Of a stretch of DNA of 64,000 bases, positions 1 through 10,347 are shown in pieces. The DNA is from Saccopteryx bilineata (taxonomy: Eukaryota > Chordata > Mammalia > Chiroptera > Emballonuridae), in assembly GCF_036850765.1 (NCBI RefSeq), contig NC_089493.1, positions 268,873,034 through 268,937,033 of the forward strand, written 5' to 3'. Every line of letters starts with the position of its first letter. Within the stretch, counting starts at the first letter, position 1. The notes beneath the pieces are model-generated. The model saw nothing but the letters and a program-made list of their open reading frames with translations. It had not been told where the DNA came from and did not search any database. A program made the translations under genes and the position numbers.

Positions 1-21
1 GTACCTTTGAGAATAATGTTG

Positions 22-327
22 CCTGACCTGTGGTGGCGCAGTGGATAAAGCGTCGACCTGGAAATGCTGAGGTCGCCGGTTCGAAACCCTGGGCTTGCCT
101 GGTCAAGGCACATATGGGAGTTGATGCTTCCTGCTCCTCCCTCCCTTCTCTCTCTGTCTCTCTCCTCTCTCTCTTTCCCTCTTTCTCTCCTTTCTAAAAT
201 GAAATAAAATAAAAATAAAATAAAAAAAAACTGATGATTGATGCTTCTCATCTCTCTCCGTTCCTGTCTGTCTATCCCTCTCCCTGACTCTCTCTCTGTC
301 TCTGTAAAAAAAATAAAGAAAAAAAAA
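22..327 (+). mobile_element. Type A bat SINE, chimeric copy with two 3' tails
   Basis: tRNA-derived SINE. The head has an RNA polymerase III B-box-like GGTTCGAAACC near 78-88. A CT-rich body follows and ends in an A-rich AAATAAAATA tail near 197-230. A second module then follows (about 231-327) that matches the 3' tail of the long type A copies at 30988 and 34129 (ATTGATGCTTCTCATCTCTC, then CT-rich, then poly-A). One 12-bp target-site duplication, AGAATAATGTTG (10-21 and 328-339), encloses both modules, so the whole unit was inserted in one event. Confidence 0.85.
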
Positions 328-339
328 AGAATAATGTTG

Positions 340-907
340 GCCAGGGTCTTCATTAGGATTCATTTCCCCTCCAAAAGATTCCAAAAGAAGGAATTGGAGT
401 CAAGTTCCTTCTTTGGAGGTGTTCTGAGAAACAACCAAGGGGACAGGTAAAGGGAGGTAGGCAGAAGAGAACAGCCAGTGAGGGGTATTGTCATGAACAG
501 GTTGTCTCTGAAGGCCACCTGGGCTCAATACAGCTATGAGCTTCCAAGGAGCCATCTTGAACCCTTCTCAGAGTCTGTCTAATAAGTAATATCTACCAAA
601 CCAAAGCAGGGGTGTTTATCCACTCAAAACTTTATTTCTTAATCGTGGAGGGTTGTCCCTGGAGGTGTCAAATGCCTGGCACCCCTGGGCTGTCCACACT
701 CAGGCTAGGCAAGTCCGCAGGTCTTGGCGGAAGCACCCTATAGCTGTGTGTGCTGAGGCGGGGATGTTGTCCCACACACTCACTCTCCGGAAGCTGCAGA
801 TGGATCGAGAGGAGTCCTGGGGAACTAGACATGGTGTCAGCAGCACTTTGAAGTCGGTACTGAGATAATCAGTTCTTGGAATATTTCATTTGAAAGTGAT
901 TTTAGAG
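340..907. other. No recognisable feature
   Basis: Mixed-composition single-copy-looking DNA. I see no splice-bounded open frame, RNA gene or familiar repeat. Confidence 0.4.
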
Positions 908-1358
908 ATTGTATTCATTTCCTAGGGCTGTCATAACAAATGACCGCAAACAACAGAAATGTATTCTCTCACAGTTTTGGAGCCAGAAGTCCGAAATCTG
1001 GGTGTTGGCAGCACCACGCTCCCCCTGAAGGCTCAGTGGGACAATTGAGCCTCACCTCCTCTCTCTTCCAGGGCTCTGGGCCAGTGCTGCTTGGCTTGTG
1101 GCCACATCACTCTGACTGCTCTCTCTGTCTTCAGAGTGCCCCTCCTCTCCCATCTGTCTGTCTCTATCCCCTTCTCATAAGGACACTTGTCCTTTGGTTT
1201 TAGTGCCATTCAGGTAATCCAAGGTGATCTCATCTCAAAATTCTGAATTACTTACATCTGCAGAGACCCTTTTTTCCCTATAAAGTAACGTTCTCAGGGT
1301 CCAGGTGTTAGAACGTCTACGTAGGTTTTGAGGGGGCACCATTTAACCCACTCCAGAG
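908..1358 (-). mobile_element. MLT1-like MaLR LTR, antisense
   Basis: Read on the + strand it shows the reverse complement of an MLT1 LTR: TTTCCTAGGGCTGTCATAAC, then AACAACAGAAATGTATTCTC, GTTTTGGAGCCAGAAGTC, a pyrimidine-rich middle, TTCTCATAAGGACACTTGTC, and a degraded end near TTTAACCCACTCC. Divergence is high, so this is an old solo LTR of the ERVL-MaLR class. Confidence 0.75.
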
Positions 1359-1384
1359 ATCAAGGATTCAAAAGCTCAATTTAA

Positions 1385-1490
1385 TGGATAAATAAGGTCA
1401 CTAAGCCTGGAAAGTCAAAACGACTTTCAAGGTTCAAGGTCATACCGTCGGAGCCAGACAAGGAGCCAGACCCTGGTCTCCAAGTGTGAA
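1385..1490 (-). mobile_element. Possible MIR fragment
   Basis: The order 'AAGGTTCAAGGTCATAC..GGAGCCAGAC' resembles the reverse-complement MIR core and tRNA-like head. It is short and diverged. Confidence 0.3.
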
Positions 1491-1499
1491 AACAGAATT

Positions 1500-2160
1500 C
1501 ACCCAATTGCTCAGGACATAAATCCAGGAGTCATCCCTTACCTCTTACTTTTCTTCATCTCCTGCATCCATCTATCAGCACAGGTATCCTCTTCATTCCC
1601 AGACGACATCCTGTGGCCTGCTGCCTCTCACCTCCTCTGCCTCCATCTCCAGAGTCAAGCAATATCTCCCCTGGCTCAATGCGCTTGCCTCCTGACTGCT
1701 TCTCCTCTCGGTTTTCCATAGTTCATTCTCCACGGCCAACTCCAAATGCGTTTCCAAGCAAATCAGTCTCTTGCTTCAAACTTTCAGTGTTTCTCATCAC
1801 ACCGAGACCGGAGTGCAGCCCCCGGCCCTTGGTGCCCCAGTGACCCACCTCCCCACCTCCCTGTCTCACCTCCTGCCACCCATGTTCCCCCTGCAGCATC
1901 TCCGGCAACTCTGCTGCCGTTCTGTCGCCCAAACACACTGCATCTTTGCCTCATTAGGACCGCCACATCTGCACCCGGCAACCTAGCACATTTCCCCCCC
2001 CAGGTCTCATCAGCCCTGCCTCAGATGTCACTTCCTCAGAGAGGACTTCCTGGACCAGCCAACTGGCCCTGTCAGTCCCTGTCTTATTTTGCATAGCGTT
2101 TTAATTTCTCTTATGTCTCCATTTCCTTGCCTCTATCTGAGATGAGCTCATCTGTCTATG
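1500..2160 (+). mobile_element. L2 LINE 3' region
   Basis: Pyrimidine-rich sequence with the order of the L2 3' region: a degraded central part, then CTCAGATGTCACTTCCTCAG and AGAGGACTTCCTGGACCAGC near 2018-2060, then TGTCTTATTTTGCATAGCG. The pieces match the remembered L2 wording 'ATGTCACCTCCTCAGAGAGG..CCTTCCCTGACCACC'. The overlapping short open frames are a by-product of its C-rich composition. Confidence 0.65.
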
Positions 2161-2281
2161 CTTAGCTCCTATCCAGAACTGGAAGAGGCAGGTGCGCTGG
2201 GACCTTCTCTGCCTTCACCCTGTGACCTCCCAGGGCTCTGGGCTGTTATGGTGCAGCAGAGCAGAGATGGACAGTAGGGGT

Positions 2282-2470
2282 AAAACTGCGTGGCTTTGGA
2301 TTCTTGAGCTATCATTTAATGGCTCAGTCATTTGGAGCAAGTTAGCCTCTCTGTTTCAGTTTTGCCCCCCTGTAAAATGGGGACAGAAAGAGTAATGTGC
2401 CTCACAGAGATGCTCTGAGGACTGATGGGGTAATCTCTGGGGGTCATGGCACATTGTAAGTGCCACATGC
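2282..2470 (+). mobile_element. MIR SINE
   Basis: Contains GGAGCAAGTTAGCCTCTCTG, CAGTTTTGCCCCCCTGTAAA and ATGGGGACAGAAAGAGTAAT, then 'CCTCACAGAGATGCTCTGAGGAC'-like sequence. This is the sense order of the MIR core. Confidence 0.7.
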
Positions 2471-3449
2471 GTTCGTGACTGTCACTACCTTAAACAGGCA
2501 GTCATGCATTTTGATTGAATGACTAAATCAATGACTATTTCTTAATCCCACATACTTCTCAGGATAAATGGTCATACTATAAATGATACAAATCAGAGCT
2601 CAGTTTAAAGACATACACACACGGAAAGTACTGCTTCATCTTGTATTGATAGACAATCCGAGTCTGTAAGTCTGAGGAAGGTAAAAGAAATAAAAAGAAG
2701 AACTTCCCTGGACCTGGCTTCAGTATCATCGATCCATGGCGCAGAGAGTGGGCGCTTGGCGCAGAGTTCCCGAGTCACACTCAAATCCTTTACCACCTGG
2801 GAAAGGGGGCTGGGCAGAGTCAGATGTGTACAGCCGATCCTTGGATAATTTCCTTTTTTTCAATTGTCATTTTGTTACAATATTGGTGAGATGCCATAGA
2901 CTCTTAGCTCTTGTTTATATCAATTTTAGCCTGTGAGAAAATTGGTTTCATTATATGTCATTTTGCTTGAAGTCGCAGAATCTCTCGACCACATTAAGTA
3001 AGGAAGAACTTATTTATCATACTTTGGATTCTAGAACATGGATTTCAGAAGACATAGAGGGGGGAAAGGTATAAAGCAAAGCTTGAGAGATTCTGCAATG
3101 AAATACATTGCAAGAGGCTCAAGGGACTCTAAAAATGGTGATACTCTCTCCTGCAAAAAAAAATGCTAATGAGGAAAGAAAGAAGATGTCAAATAAAGAC
3201 AGGTTTGTGCGCATTACAGGGCTTCCAGGTGAGCTAAGACTGGGGCATGGGAAGGGTGTGTGCCTGAGGAGTAGGACAACAGAACAATGTGCAAAGTGCA
3301 GGTCTCCTGAAGTTGGTGCGAGGAGCAGGAGAGACAGGTGCAGGAGAGACTGAGAAGGACCACTGGTTCCTACCCGCTTCCATCCCCTGTCAGTACACCT
3401 GCCACAAACCAGCCCCTCCCACAGATGTCTCCACACTATCCTCACCAGG
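2471..3449. other. No recognisable feature
   Basis: A purine-rich stretch around 3150-3200 and several short frames without coding character. No repeat family is identified. Confidence 0.4.
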
Positions 3450-3545
3450 GCCTCATGAGACCAGCAAGGTCATGTTATTAGCCCATGTTAAAGATGGAAC
3501 AACCTGGGCCACAGAGAGACCAAGTCCCAGGTTCCGCAGCTATTC
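3450..3545 (-). mobile_element. Possible MIR fragment
   Basis: TTATTAGCCCATGTTAAAGA followed by CCTGGGCCACAGAGAGACC resembles the reverse-complement MIR core (..CCCATTTTACAGATG..GAGGCACAGAGAGG..). It is diverged and truncated. Confidence 0.35.
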
Positions 3546-3984
3546 ATTTGAAGAAGAGAATAATTATCAGACAGTTGAGGGAACAGCCAGAGCGCAAGAA
3601 ATGTGGGAGCCCAGGAGCTTGCCAGGTTATTCCAGGGACATTCACGTCACCAAGACCCAAATGTCTCCGACACGTAGAGGAGCTAGGAGCTGAGGTTGCA
3701 GAGATGAATGACACTCAGGTGGCTTGTGAGCAGCTGATGGTCTCAGATGGAAACTGATCTATAATTAAGCAGAGCTTCTGGGAGGTGGGGCCACAGACGA
3801 GCCACTCCTCACCTGGAATTTATGGCATCAGAAGAGGCTTCCCAGCCCAGCTGAAAGCAGCTGGAAGTCAGATTTAGCAGATAAAAGAGGTCAGGGCTGT
3901 GAGTGTTCCCTCAGATAAAACAGCGCGTGGCTGAGGGGATCCGTGACCATGACAGCAGGATCATGGCCTGTCTGCAGAGTTAAT
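3546..3984. other. No recognisable feature
   Basis: Single-copy-looking DNA between repeat remnants. The open frames here have no recognisable protein signature. Confidence 0.35.
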
Positions 3985-4135
3985 TGGCTCAGAAGATGCA
4001 CTGTATGTCTGTCTTCCTCTCTATGCTGTCGGGCTGTAGGGCAGGAACTGTGCCTCTCGTTCACCTCCGAATCCCCAGTGCCTGGCACACACCTACCACT
4101 GAATAACAACCGTAAGAGCAACAACACTAGTAATA
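3985..4135 (+). mobile_element. L2 LINE 3' tail
   Basis: GGGCAGGAACTGTGCCTCTC, then CCGAATCCCCAGTGCCTGGC and ACACACCTACCACTGAATAA. This matches the L2 end (..GGGCAGGGAC..CCCCAGCGCCTAGCAC..CAATAAA). Confidence 0.6.
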
Positions 4136-4289
4136 GCTAACATCGACCCAACACTGACCACTGGGTACTTAATAAAGGTGACGGCTAGAAAGTGCTTCAT
4201 AAGTGCTTATGAAGCGAGTGCGCAAATGAATGAATAACGAGAGTGGCAAGTCGACATCGGAGGGTAGCAGGGTGCAGATCACAACTCCC

Positions 4290-4560
4290 TGGGCCAGCTG
4301 AGGAAGGTGGGCTCTATCCAGAAGCCGAGAGGTGAGGTCACTGCAGAGGTTTGGAGTGGGGACTGATGTGGCTTGGTGCTGGTTTGTGAAAGCATACCCT
4401 GGCCACTATGTCCAGAGCGGATTGGAGCAGAGTGAGGGAGGGGGCACGGCACCAAGTGGGTACCTTGCAAGATTATGAAGAAGGGCTGACACGACGACTG
4501 TGGAAATGGGCAGGTGCTAGCAGAGCTCAGCTGTTAAAGATTGAGGAGGGTGGGTGCCGT
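4290..4560 (-). mobile_element. Probable L2 LINE fragment, antisense
   Basis: Purine-rich sequence with the word order of antisense L2: GTGGGGACTGATGTGGCTTG, 'CTGGCCACTATGTCCAGAGCGGATTGGAGCAG' in pieces, and AAGATTATGAAGAAGGGCTG. It is strongly diverged. Confidence 0.4.
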
Positions 4561-4602
4561 GAACCACAGATCAGAATAGAAGCAGTTCCCATTGAATGAA
4601 AA

Positions 4603-4775
4603 CAGCTGACCTTTATCGAGCACTTGCTCTGGGCCATGCAGGGTTCTCTGGGATTTATGCAAATTAGATAAATTAATCCTCAAAACAACCTTATCTGATA
4701 GATACCATTATCATACCCCGGCTACTGAGTCGGTACTCAGGTTCTAACTGAAAAGAGCTGTGCTACCACACTGAC
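4603..4775 (-). mobile_element. MIR SINE, antisense
   Basis: CTTTATCGAGCACTTGCTCT, GGGCCATGCAGGGTTCTCTG, ATTAATCCTCAAAACAACCT and TGATAGATACCATTATCATA are the reverse-complement MIR order (TTATTGAGCACTTACTATGTGCC..). Confidence 0.75.
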
Positions 4776-5834
4776 TTCCAGTTACCTCGGCCTCTCGAAG
4801 GGAACACAACCCATTGCCTTAGGAAACGGTGATGGTGTGTGACCAAGTTTCAAAGATAAGGAGAAGAGAAATTGGCTGTGGAGGACGGAAAGAACCGGAA
4901 ACGGGGGACAGGACCAGCTTCATGGCCATGTAACCTCAGGAGTTCCGGAGGCCGCCTGAGCTTGGTGACTCGGTTGGAAGCTCTGCTGTCACTGTCTTGA
5001 GATTCTGAATCACTTCTGAGCAGAGGGCCCCCTGTGTTCATTTTAGGCTGGACCCCACTCATGGCGTAGCCGGTCCTGCAGGTGGATGTAAGTTGCCCAC
5101 AGCTGTGGGAGACGAGCTATAGGCTGGCAGGGTCATTATAGCCTAAGGCTCGGTTTGGGACTGAGCCTTTCCCGCTCTCCGCGCTGGTCCGCGGCAGCAC
5201 ACAGCCAGCATCCAAATCCATATGGAGAAAGGTTTCTTCTCGCATGCCGAGGGACTGAATTTTCCTCCCGACATGAAGTTCCTCCTCAGCACATCTATAT
5301 TCATGCAGATGCTCGACAACCACCCAGCAGAGATGTGTTAGAAATAATTTACTCTTCAAGTAGAGGGTTAGACTCAGCCATCTCCCCGGAACCACCCACA
5401 TCATTCAGAGTAATGATAGCCTCTCAGATTACAGCAAATTGCCCCTAGTAACCAATGCTTTGCGGCCGTGAATTTCCCACTCAATCCTTAAATCCCAATT
5501 CTTAAGGGCGTGATGGGGTTATGGATCTTTGGAAATGCTCTCCTGGTGATTTTTAAAGGCACCCCTGGTTAAGGACCACTCCTCATACAGAGACATCTCT
5601 GGCTCTGGGGCAGCTACTTAAAAGGCACACAGCGCTCTGTGGAATGTGAAGGGGGTCCTGGCACGGACACTGAGTTGTAGCCCATCAGTTCCTAGTTTTC
5701 ATCCTGCCATGAAGTTGCGACCATCCTTACCTTGCCTTCCTCTACCGTTTCACATCTAAAACCCGAACCACTCAACGAAACAAAATGACCCCAAAACACC
5801 AAGGGAAGACAGGCCAGAGGACAGAGTGTATTCG
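4776..5834. other. No identified repeat; possible conserved block near 5215-5480
   Basis: No transposon signature. The part at about 5215-5480 is free of simple repeats and mixes AT-rich homeodomain-like cores (AGTAATGATAGC, AAATAATTTACTC) with normal GC. That makes it a weak candidate for conserved non-coding DNA. No exon is supported. Confidence 0.3.
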
Positions 5835-6026
5835 CAGGCGTCCCCAAACTACGGCCAGCGGGCCGCAATGCGGCCCCCTGAGGCCATTTATCCAGCCCCC
5901 ACTGCATTTCTGGAAGGGGCACCTCTTTCATTGGTGGTCAGTGAGAGGACCACTGTATTTGGCAGCCCTCCAATGGTCTGAGGGACAGTGAACTGGCCCC
6001 CTGTGTAAAAAATTTGGAGACCCCTG
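5835..6026 (+). mobile_element. Non-autonomous hAT element, internally deleted copy
   Basis: The left end CAGGCGTCCCCAAACTACGG and right end AAATTTGGAGACCCCTG form terminal inverted repeats of the same family as the 366-bp element at 46784. The arm TTCATTGGTGGTCAGTGAG is shared. This copy then jumps from GTGAGAGGACCACTGTATTT to CAGCCCTCCAATGGTCTGAG, omitting about 170 bp present in the longer copy. No intact 8-bp duplication is visible. Confidence 0.85.
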
Positions 6027-6724
6027 GATGGACGCCTCTTTCACCATCTCATTGCCACTAAATAATCCGATGAACTTTCTGCCCATTGCTCTGTATACCT
6101 TTCCTTCTTTTCAAGTGTCTTCTTTATAATAATAACATCCTCCTGCAATGGGCTAACAGAATTGTATGGTACGGATTCCCAGAATCCTAGAGGGTCCCCA
6201 GAAGACACTTTAAAACTACAGAGAACAGAGTATCCAGTACAAGGAGGTCAGGGCGAGCCAGCTTGGCTAGCCCACACCTGATTCATCTCAGCAGCTCGTG
6301 TGCTGCCCCGCTGCCCAGTATGAACGACCTCCAGGTCCTAAAGTCCTGTCTCCTTCCAGAAAAATGCAAACAATGTTTTAACACTAAGAGCCACCTGCTG
6401 TGGGTTTGTTTTTTTAATGTGATGTGAAACAGTACTGTTTCAAATTACATGAATCATCTCTAAATTTAGAAGTCAGCTCCTAACACTCGTTGCCTGTTCC
6501 GCACTGCAAACAATGCTTTCCAGTTGTTGCGTGGGAATCCTTGCCAGGGACCTTCTAACCGGGCCTTGCCGTCCCCGAGGTGAGATGAGACTGCTTGTTC
6601 TGCTCACTTGGCGAGCAAACCGGCCTCGGTCTGCATGCAGCGAGACAACCATTGGTTTAGTCAACTTTGTGCAAAAGTAAAAAGTGCCCCAGACCACATG
6701 GAAGAGTGGCTCTCGGTTTGGAGG
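6027..6724. other. No recognisable feature
   Basis: AT-rich to mixed DNA. No repeat or gene is recognised. Confidence 0.35.
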
Positions 6725-7487
6725 GTGTTATGGAATAGATGTCTGTGTCCCCTCAGATTGTGCATGCTGAAGCCCCTAACCCCACCTTGTGCTGGTATTA
6801 GAAGACGGGGCCTACCTGGCCGGTTGGCTCAGCGGTAGAGCATCGGCCTGGCGTGCGGGGGACCCGGGTTCGATTCCCGGCCAGGGCATATAGGAGAAGC
6901 GCCCATTTGCTTCTCCACCCCCCCCCTCCTTCCTCTCTGTCTCTCTCTTCCCCTCCCGCAGCCAAGGCTCCATTGGAGCAAAGATGGCCCGGGTGCTGGG
7001 GATGGCTCCTTGGCCTCTGCCCCAGGCGCTAGAGTGGCTCTGGTCGCGGCAGAGCGACGCCGGAGGGGCAGAGCATCGCCCCCTGGTGGGCAGAGCGTCG
7101 CCCCTGGTGGGCGTGTGGGGTGGATCCCGGTCGGGCGCATACGGGAGTCTGTCTGTCTCTCCCCGTTTCCAGCTTCAGAAAAATACAAAAAAAAAAAAAA
7201 AAAAGAAGACGGGGCCTATAAGGGCAATTAGATGAGGTCATGAGGATGCAGCCCCCATGAAGGGATTAGTGCCCTTATAAGAAGACACACACACAGCTCC
7301 CACACTCTCCCTCTCTCTGCCACATGAGGACACAGTGAGAAACTGCTGACTGCAAGCCAGGAAGACGGCTCTCACCAGGAACCAAATTAGCTGGCACCTT
7401 GATCTTGTCTTTCAACCTCCAGAATTGTGAGAAATAAATATCTGTTGTTTAAGCCACCTAGTCTATGGCATTTTCTTACGGCAAAGA
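6725..7487 (+). mobile_element. MLT1-type MaLR solo LTR split by a SINE
   Basis: Left part 6725-6814: TTATGGAATAGATGTCTGTG and CATGCTGAAGCCCCTAACCC. It resumes at 7219 with GCAATTAGATGAGGTCATGA, CCCTTATAAGAAGACACACA, CACATGAGGACACAGTGAGA, CTCCAGAATTGTGAGAAATA and TTGTTTAAGCCACCTAGTC. This is the sense order of an MLT1 LTR with its AATAAA polyadenylation site. A type B SINE (6815-7203) lies inside. Confidence 0.85.
6815..7203 (+). mobile_element. Type B bat SINE, full length
   Basis: The tRNA-like head has A-box-like TGGCTCAGCGG and B box GGTTCGATTCC, followed by a CT-rich segment, a GC-rich body and a terminal A-run after CTTCAGAAAAATAC. A perfect 15-bp duplication, AGAAGACGGGGCCTA, flanks it (6800-6814 and 7204-7218). 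The low divergence and intact duplication point to a recent insertion by L1 machinery. Confidence 0.95.
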
Positions 7488-7728
7488 GGAGGGATGACAT
7501 CATGCTTGTTCCTGGATCCCCTTCCTCCCCCTTCCCATTCTCCACTTCCCACTCCTATCCCCTGACATAAATCTCAGACCTTCTGGCCAAGGCCTTGGGG
7601 CACCGTGTAATTTATAAAAGCCTCACAGGATTCTGCTAGTTCTCCCACCCCCTGACAGACAATGCTAGAAGCCAGTTTCTCCCTCTTCAACTGTTGTTCA
7701 TCAAAATATAATCCACACACATTCTCTC

Positions 7729-7782
<54 letters not shown>

Positions 7783-8666
7783 ACACACACACACACATTC
7801 ATACTTAGGCACACACACTCACAACCATGCACGGTCACTGCTTTTTCAAAGAAGGGGGGGGTTCTTTTCTTTTTTGTGAGGTCATCTATTTTACTCCTCC
7901 TCCTACCCCTCCCCCCAAAACATCAAGGTTGATTAAGTTCCTCACGTCTCAGGGGTTTGCCTCGGTGCCCCGTGGAGGTAGCAGGCATCTCTGGGATCAG
8001 GCGGTGAGCCACAGCAGTCTAGTTTCCCTGGCCTTGTTGACTGCAGTTGGCTCATTATTATGAAACACTGCTGAGTCGACCAGTGGCTGAGTTCCGTCCC
8101 CACTAGGACTCTAGTCCCTGCTTCTTTCCCAAACCACAGCCCCGCAGCCCCTCAAGGATGGGGAAGATGGAGAGTAGCCTTGTTCTATTTGGCAAGTGTC
8201 CCACCCAGTTCGAACCAGGACCAGAAGTCCCATCTTGAAAATCAGAAGTACTGAGTAAGTGAAAAATAATAAATGAATAAGTGAACACATCATATAATAT
8301 AACATTTGGTTGATGTAATGTGAATTACAACAGATAATATGGACCCTGTTTAGATCACTTACAGTTTTTGCTAGTAGATTTCCCATCTCTCTTCTCTACC
8401 CTCAGTTCTCAGCCAGGCACGGTCCTGAGTTTCGGTGCTGTGTATTTTGCCACACCACATGTCTCCTCCTGTCCTATCAGAGGAGCTGGCTTTTCTCCCT
8501 GTGACTGCTAATGAATCTAGTTCTGTCTAGGGTCAGTCTTGTCTGATGAAGAAACCTAATTTTAGGGCTGGGTCATTTCAGGGGTCCCCTTCTAGAGTGA
8601 GATAAAAACTAGTGGAAATAGTGAGTTACCTGGAACCAAGCTCCAAAAGGCAACTTCTAACAATAA
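7488..8666. other. No gene; contains a CT/CA microsatellite
   Basis: Apart from the microsatellite at 7724-7797, I recognise no repeat, exon or RNA gene. Confidence 0.4.
7724..7797. repeat. (TC)n(AC)n microsatellite
   Basis: An almost pure CT run from about 7724 to 7779, then CGCATA and a short (AC)n. The reverse-strand frame rich in Arg-Glu is an artefact of this repeat. Confidence 0.95.
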
Positions 8667-8800
8667 ACTGCAGGGGAAGAGGTGGAAAGCAAACAGAGAC
8701 ACAAGCAGAAGTCATCCTGAGTGCCCATGAGGGAAGCCAGAAAGAAGGGCTGAGAGGGCTTTCCAACCCAGGGTCAGCAGCCAGATCAGAAAACCAGAGT
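8667..8800 (+). repeat. Dispersed direct repeat, copy 1
   Basis: AACTGCAGGGG, then AACAGAGACACAAGCAGAAG and TCATC..GAGTGCCCATGAGGG are almost identical to 10182-10258. After a gap, CAGATCAGAAAACCA also matches CAGTCAGGAAACCA in copy 2. The family is not recognised; it could be a local duplication. Confidence 0.75.
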
Positions 8801-9679
8801 CTGGAGCCATGGAGATGAGAGAGAAAGGAGGACAGGGGGACAGTGAGCCACAGGAGCACTGCTTCCATGGTGACCTGTCCGGGTCAGCCCCTGGGGTAAG
8901 TGTCATTGTTACAGTGGCCAAGGACAAAACAATAGACTCTTGGAGTTTGACTTACCTGCCACAATGGGTGAAACTGTCCTTCCATAGCATGTAATGACCC
9001 TGTGCTCCTCTCTACTTTGTAACCCGCATGCACACGCACGTGTACACACACAGTGTCCCCACTACGTTTGACAAGAGCTCCGAAGTGGCTTGGTTTCACA
9101 TACGGTATATTTGCACTCTTCCTCGAGGTAAACCTCCGAGAGAATCTCTTCACTATTCTCCCAGTGATGGGCAGTGCTTCACAGAGCCTGGTCCTCATCT
9201 AAGCAGTAGGCAGGCAGCCACTCAGAGACATTTGACATATTACTCCAGGGCCCTCGTCCACATTCATCACTGGAGCAATCAACACAATCTTTATGGCAAT
9301 CCTGCTCCCCGGCGCTCGGTCTTCAGTCGTTAACCTTAACAACGTCAGCAGTGTTCACAAGTCCAAGCCTGAATGAACACACAAGGCAGGCTGCCCTGAA
9401 GAAGAAGCTGGGCCATAACTCAGCCTGGACTCCCACAGTTGGAGCTGCACTTCCCCCCCCCCCTCGTCCGGAGGGGTTGGAGAAAACCTGAGAGACAAAA
9501 AGGGGTTGGCCTTTTATATGGCCGTTGAACCCGCCTGATGCAGATATATACAGATAGATAGTAAAAACGTCCCTAAACAATGTGGTCCTTTGGGGCTACA
9601 TGTCATTTTAAAAAAAGAAAAAAGAATAGCTAAAACACTTGAATCAAACAATAATGATTATCAAAAGTTACCCATTGTC
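8801..9679. other. No recognisable feature
   Basis: Mixed-composition DNA with a short CA-rich patch near 9040. No transposon or gene signature is seen. Confidence 0.4.
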
Positions 9680-10044
9680 CGGCCTGGCGTGCGGGGGACC
9701 AGGGTTCGATTCCCGGCCAGGGCACATAGGAGAATCGCCCATTTGCTTCTCCATCCCGCCCCCCTCCTTCCTCTCTGTCTCTCTCTTCCCCTCCTGCAGC
9801 CAAGGCTCCATTGGAGCAAAGATGGCCCGGGCGCTGGGGATGGCTCCTTGGCCTCTGCCCCAGGCGCTAGAGTGGCTCTGGTAGCGGCAGAGCGACCCCC
9901 CAGAGGGGCAGAGCATCGCCACCTGGTGGGCAGAGCGTGGCCCCTGGTGGGCGTGCCGGATGGATCCCGGTCGGGCGCATGCGGGAGTCTAACTGACTGT
10001 CTCTCCCTGTTTCCAGCTTCAGAAAAATACAAAAAAAAAAAAAA
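9680..10044 (+). mobile_element. Type B bat SINE, 5' truncated
   Basis: Begins inside the tRNA-like head at CGGCCTGGCGTGC. The A box is lost but the B box GGTTCGATTCC is kept, as are the complete body and poly-A tail. A perfect 17-bp duplication, AAAAGTTACCCATTGTC (9663-9679 and 10045-10061), flanks it, so the truncation happened during insertion. Confidence 0.95.
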
Positions 10045-10181
10045 AAAAGTTACCCATTGTCATAGAAAACTGAGGGACATTGGAGCAGCCACTCAATAAA
10101 AGGTAGTGATCGTTATACACTAGGCCGGACCACTTGTAATGATCTCTCACTCACTGAAGAAGTACACCGGTAACTTTAAGT

Positions 10182-10258
10182 GATAACTGCAGGGGGGAGA
10201 GGTTAAAAGAAAACAGAGACACAAGCAGAAGTCATCAAGAGTCCCCATTAGGGAAGCC
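10182..10258 (+). repeat. Dispersed direct repeat, copy 2
   Basis: Partner of the copy at 8667, about 1.5 kb away and in the same orientation. It shares AACTGCAGGGG, AACAGAGACACAAGCAGAAG and GGGAAGCC, with scattered substitutions. Confidence 0.75.
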
Positions 10259-10261
10259 CAG

Positions 10262-10345
10262 TCAGGAAACCAAGTTCAGAGAAGTTAAGCAGCTGGTCTT
10301 GGATTGCTCAGTCAATAAATGGCCAAAATGAGTTTTTGAATCCCT
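10262..10345 (-). mobile_element. MIR fragment, antisense
   Basis: GTTCAGAGAAGTTAAGCAGC, TGGTCTTGGATTGCTCAGTC and AATAAATGGCCAAAATGAG match the reverse-complement MIR core. Confidence 0.55.
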
Positions 10346-10347
10346 CA

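Noticed and set aside
1613..2096. Overlapping Pro/Ser-rich frames on both strands
   Set aside because: They coincide with a C-rich L2 remnant and have no conserved domain.
6815..6887. tRNA-like sequence with A and B boxes
   Set aside because: It is the head of a SINE with a duplication at both ends of the whole element. It is not a stand-alone tRNA gene.
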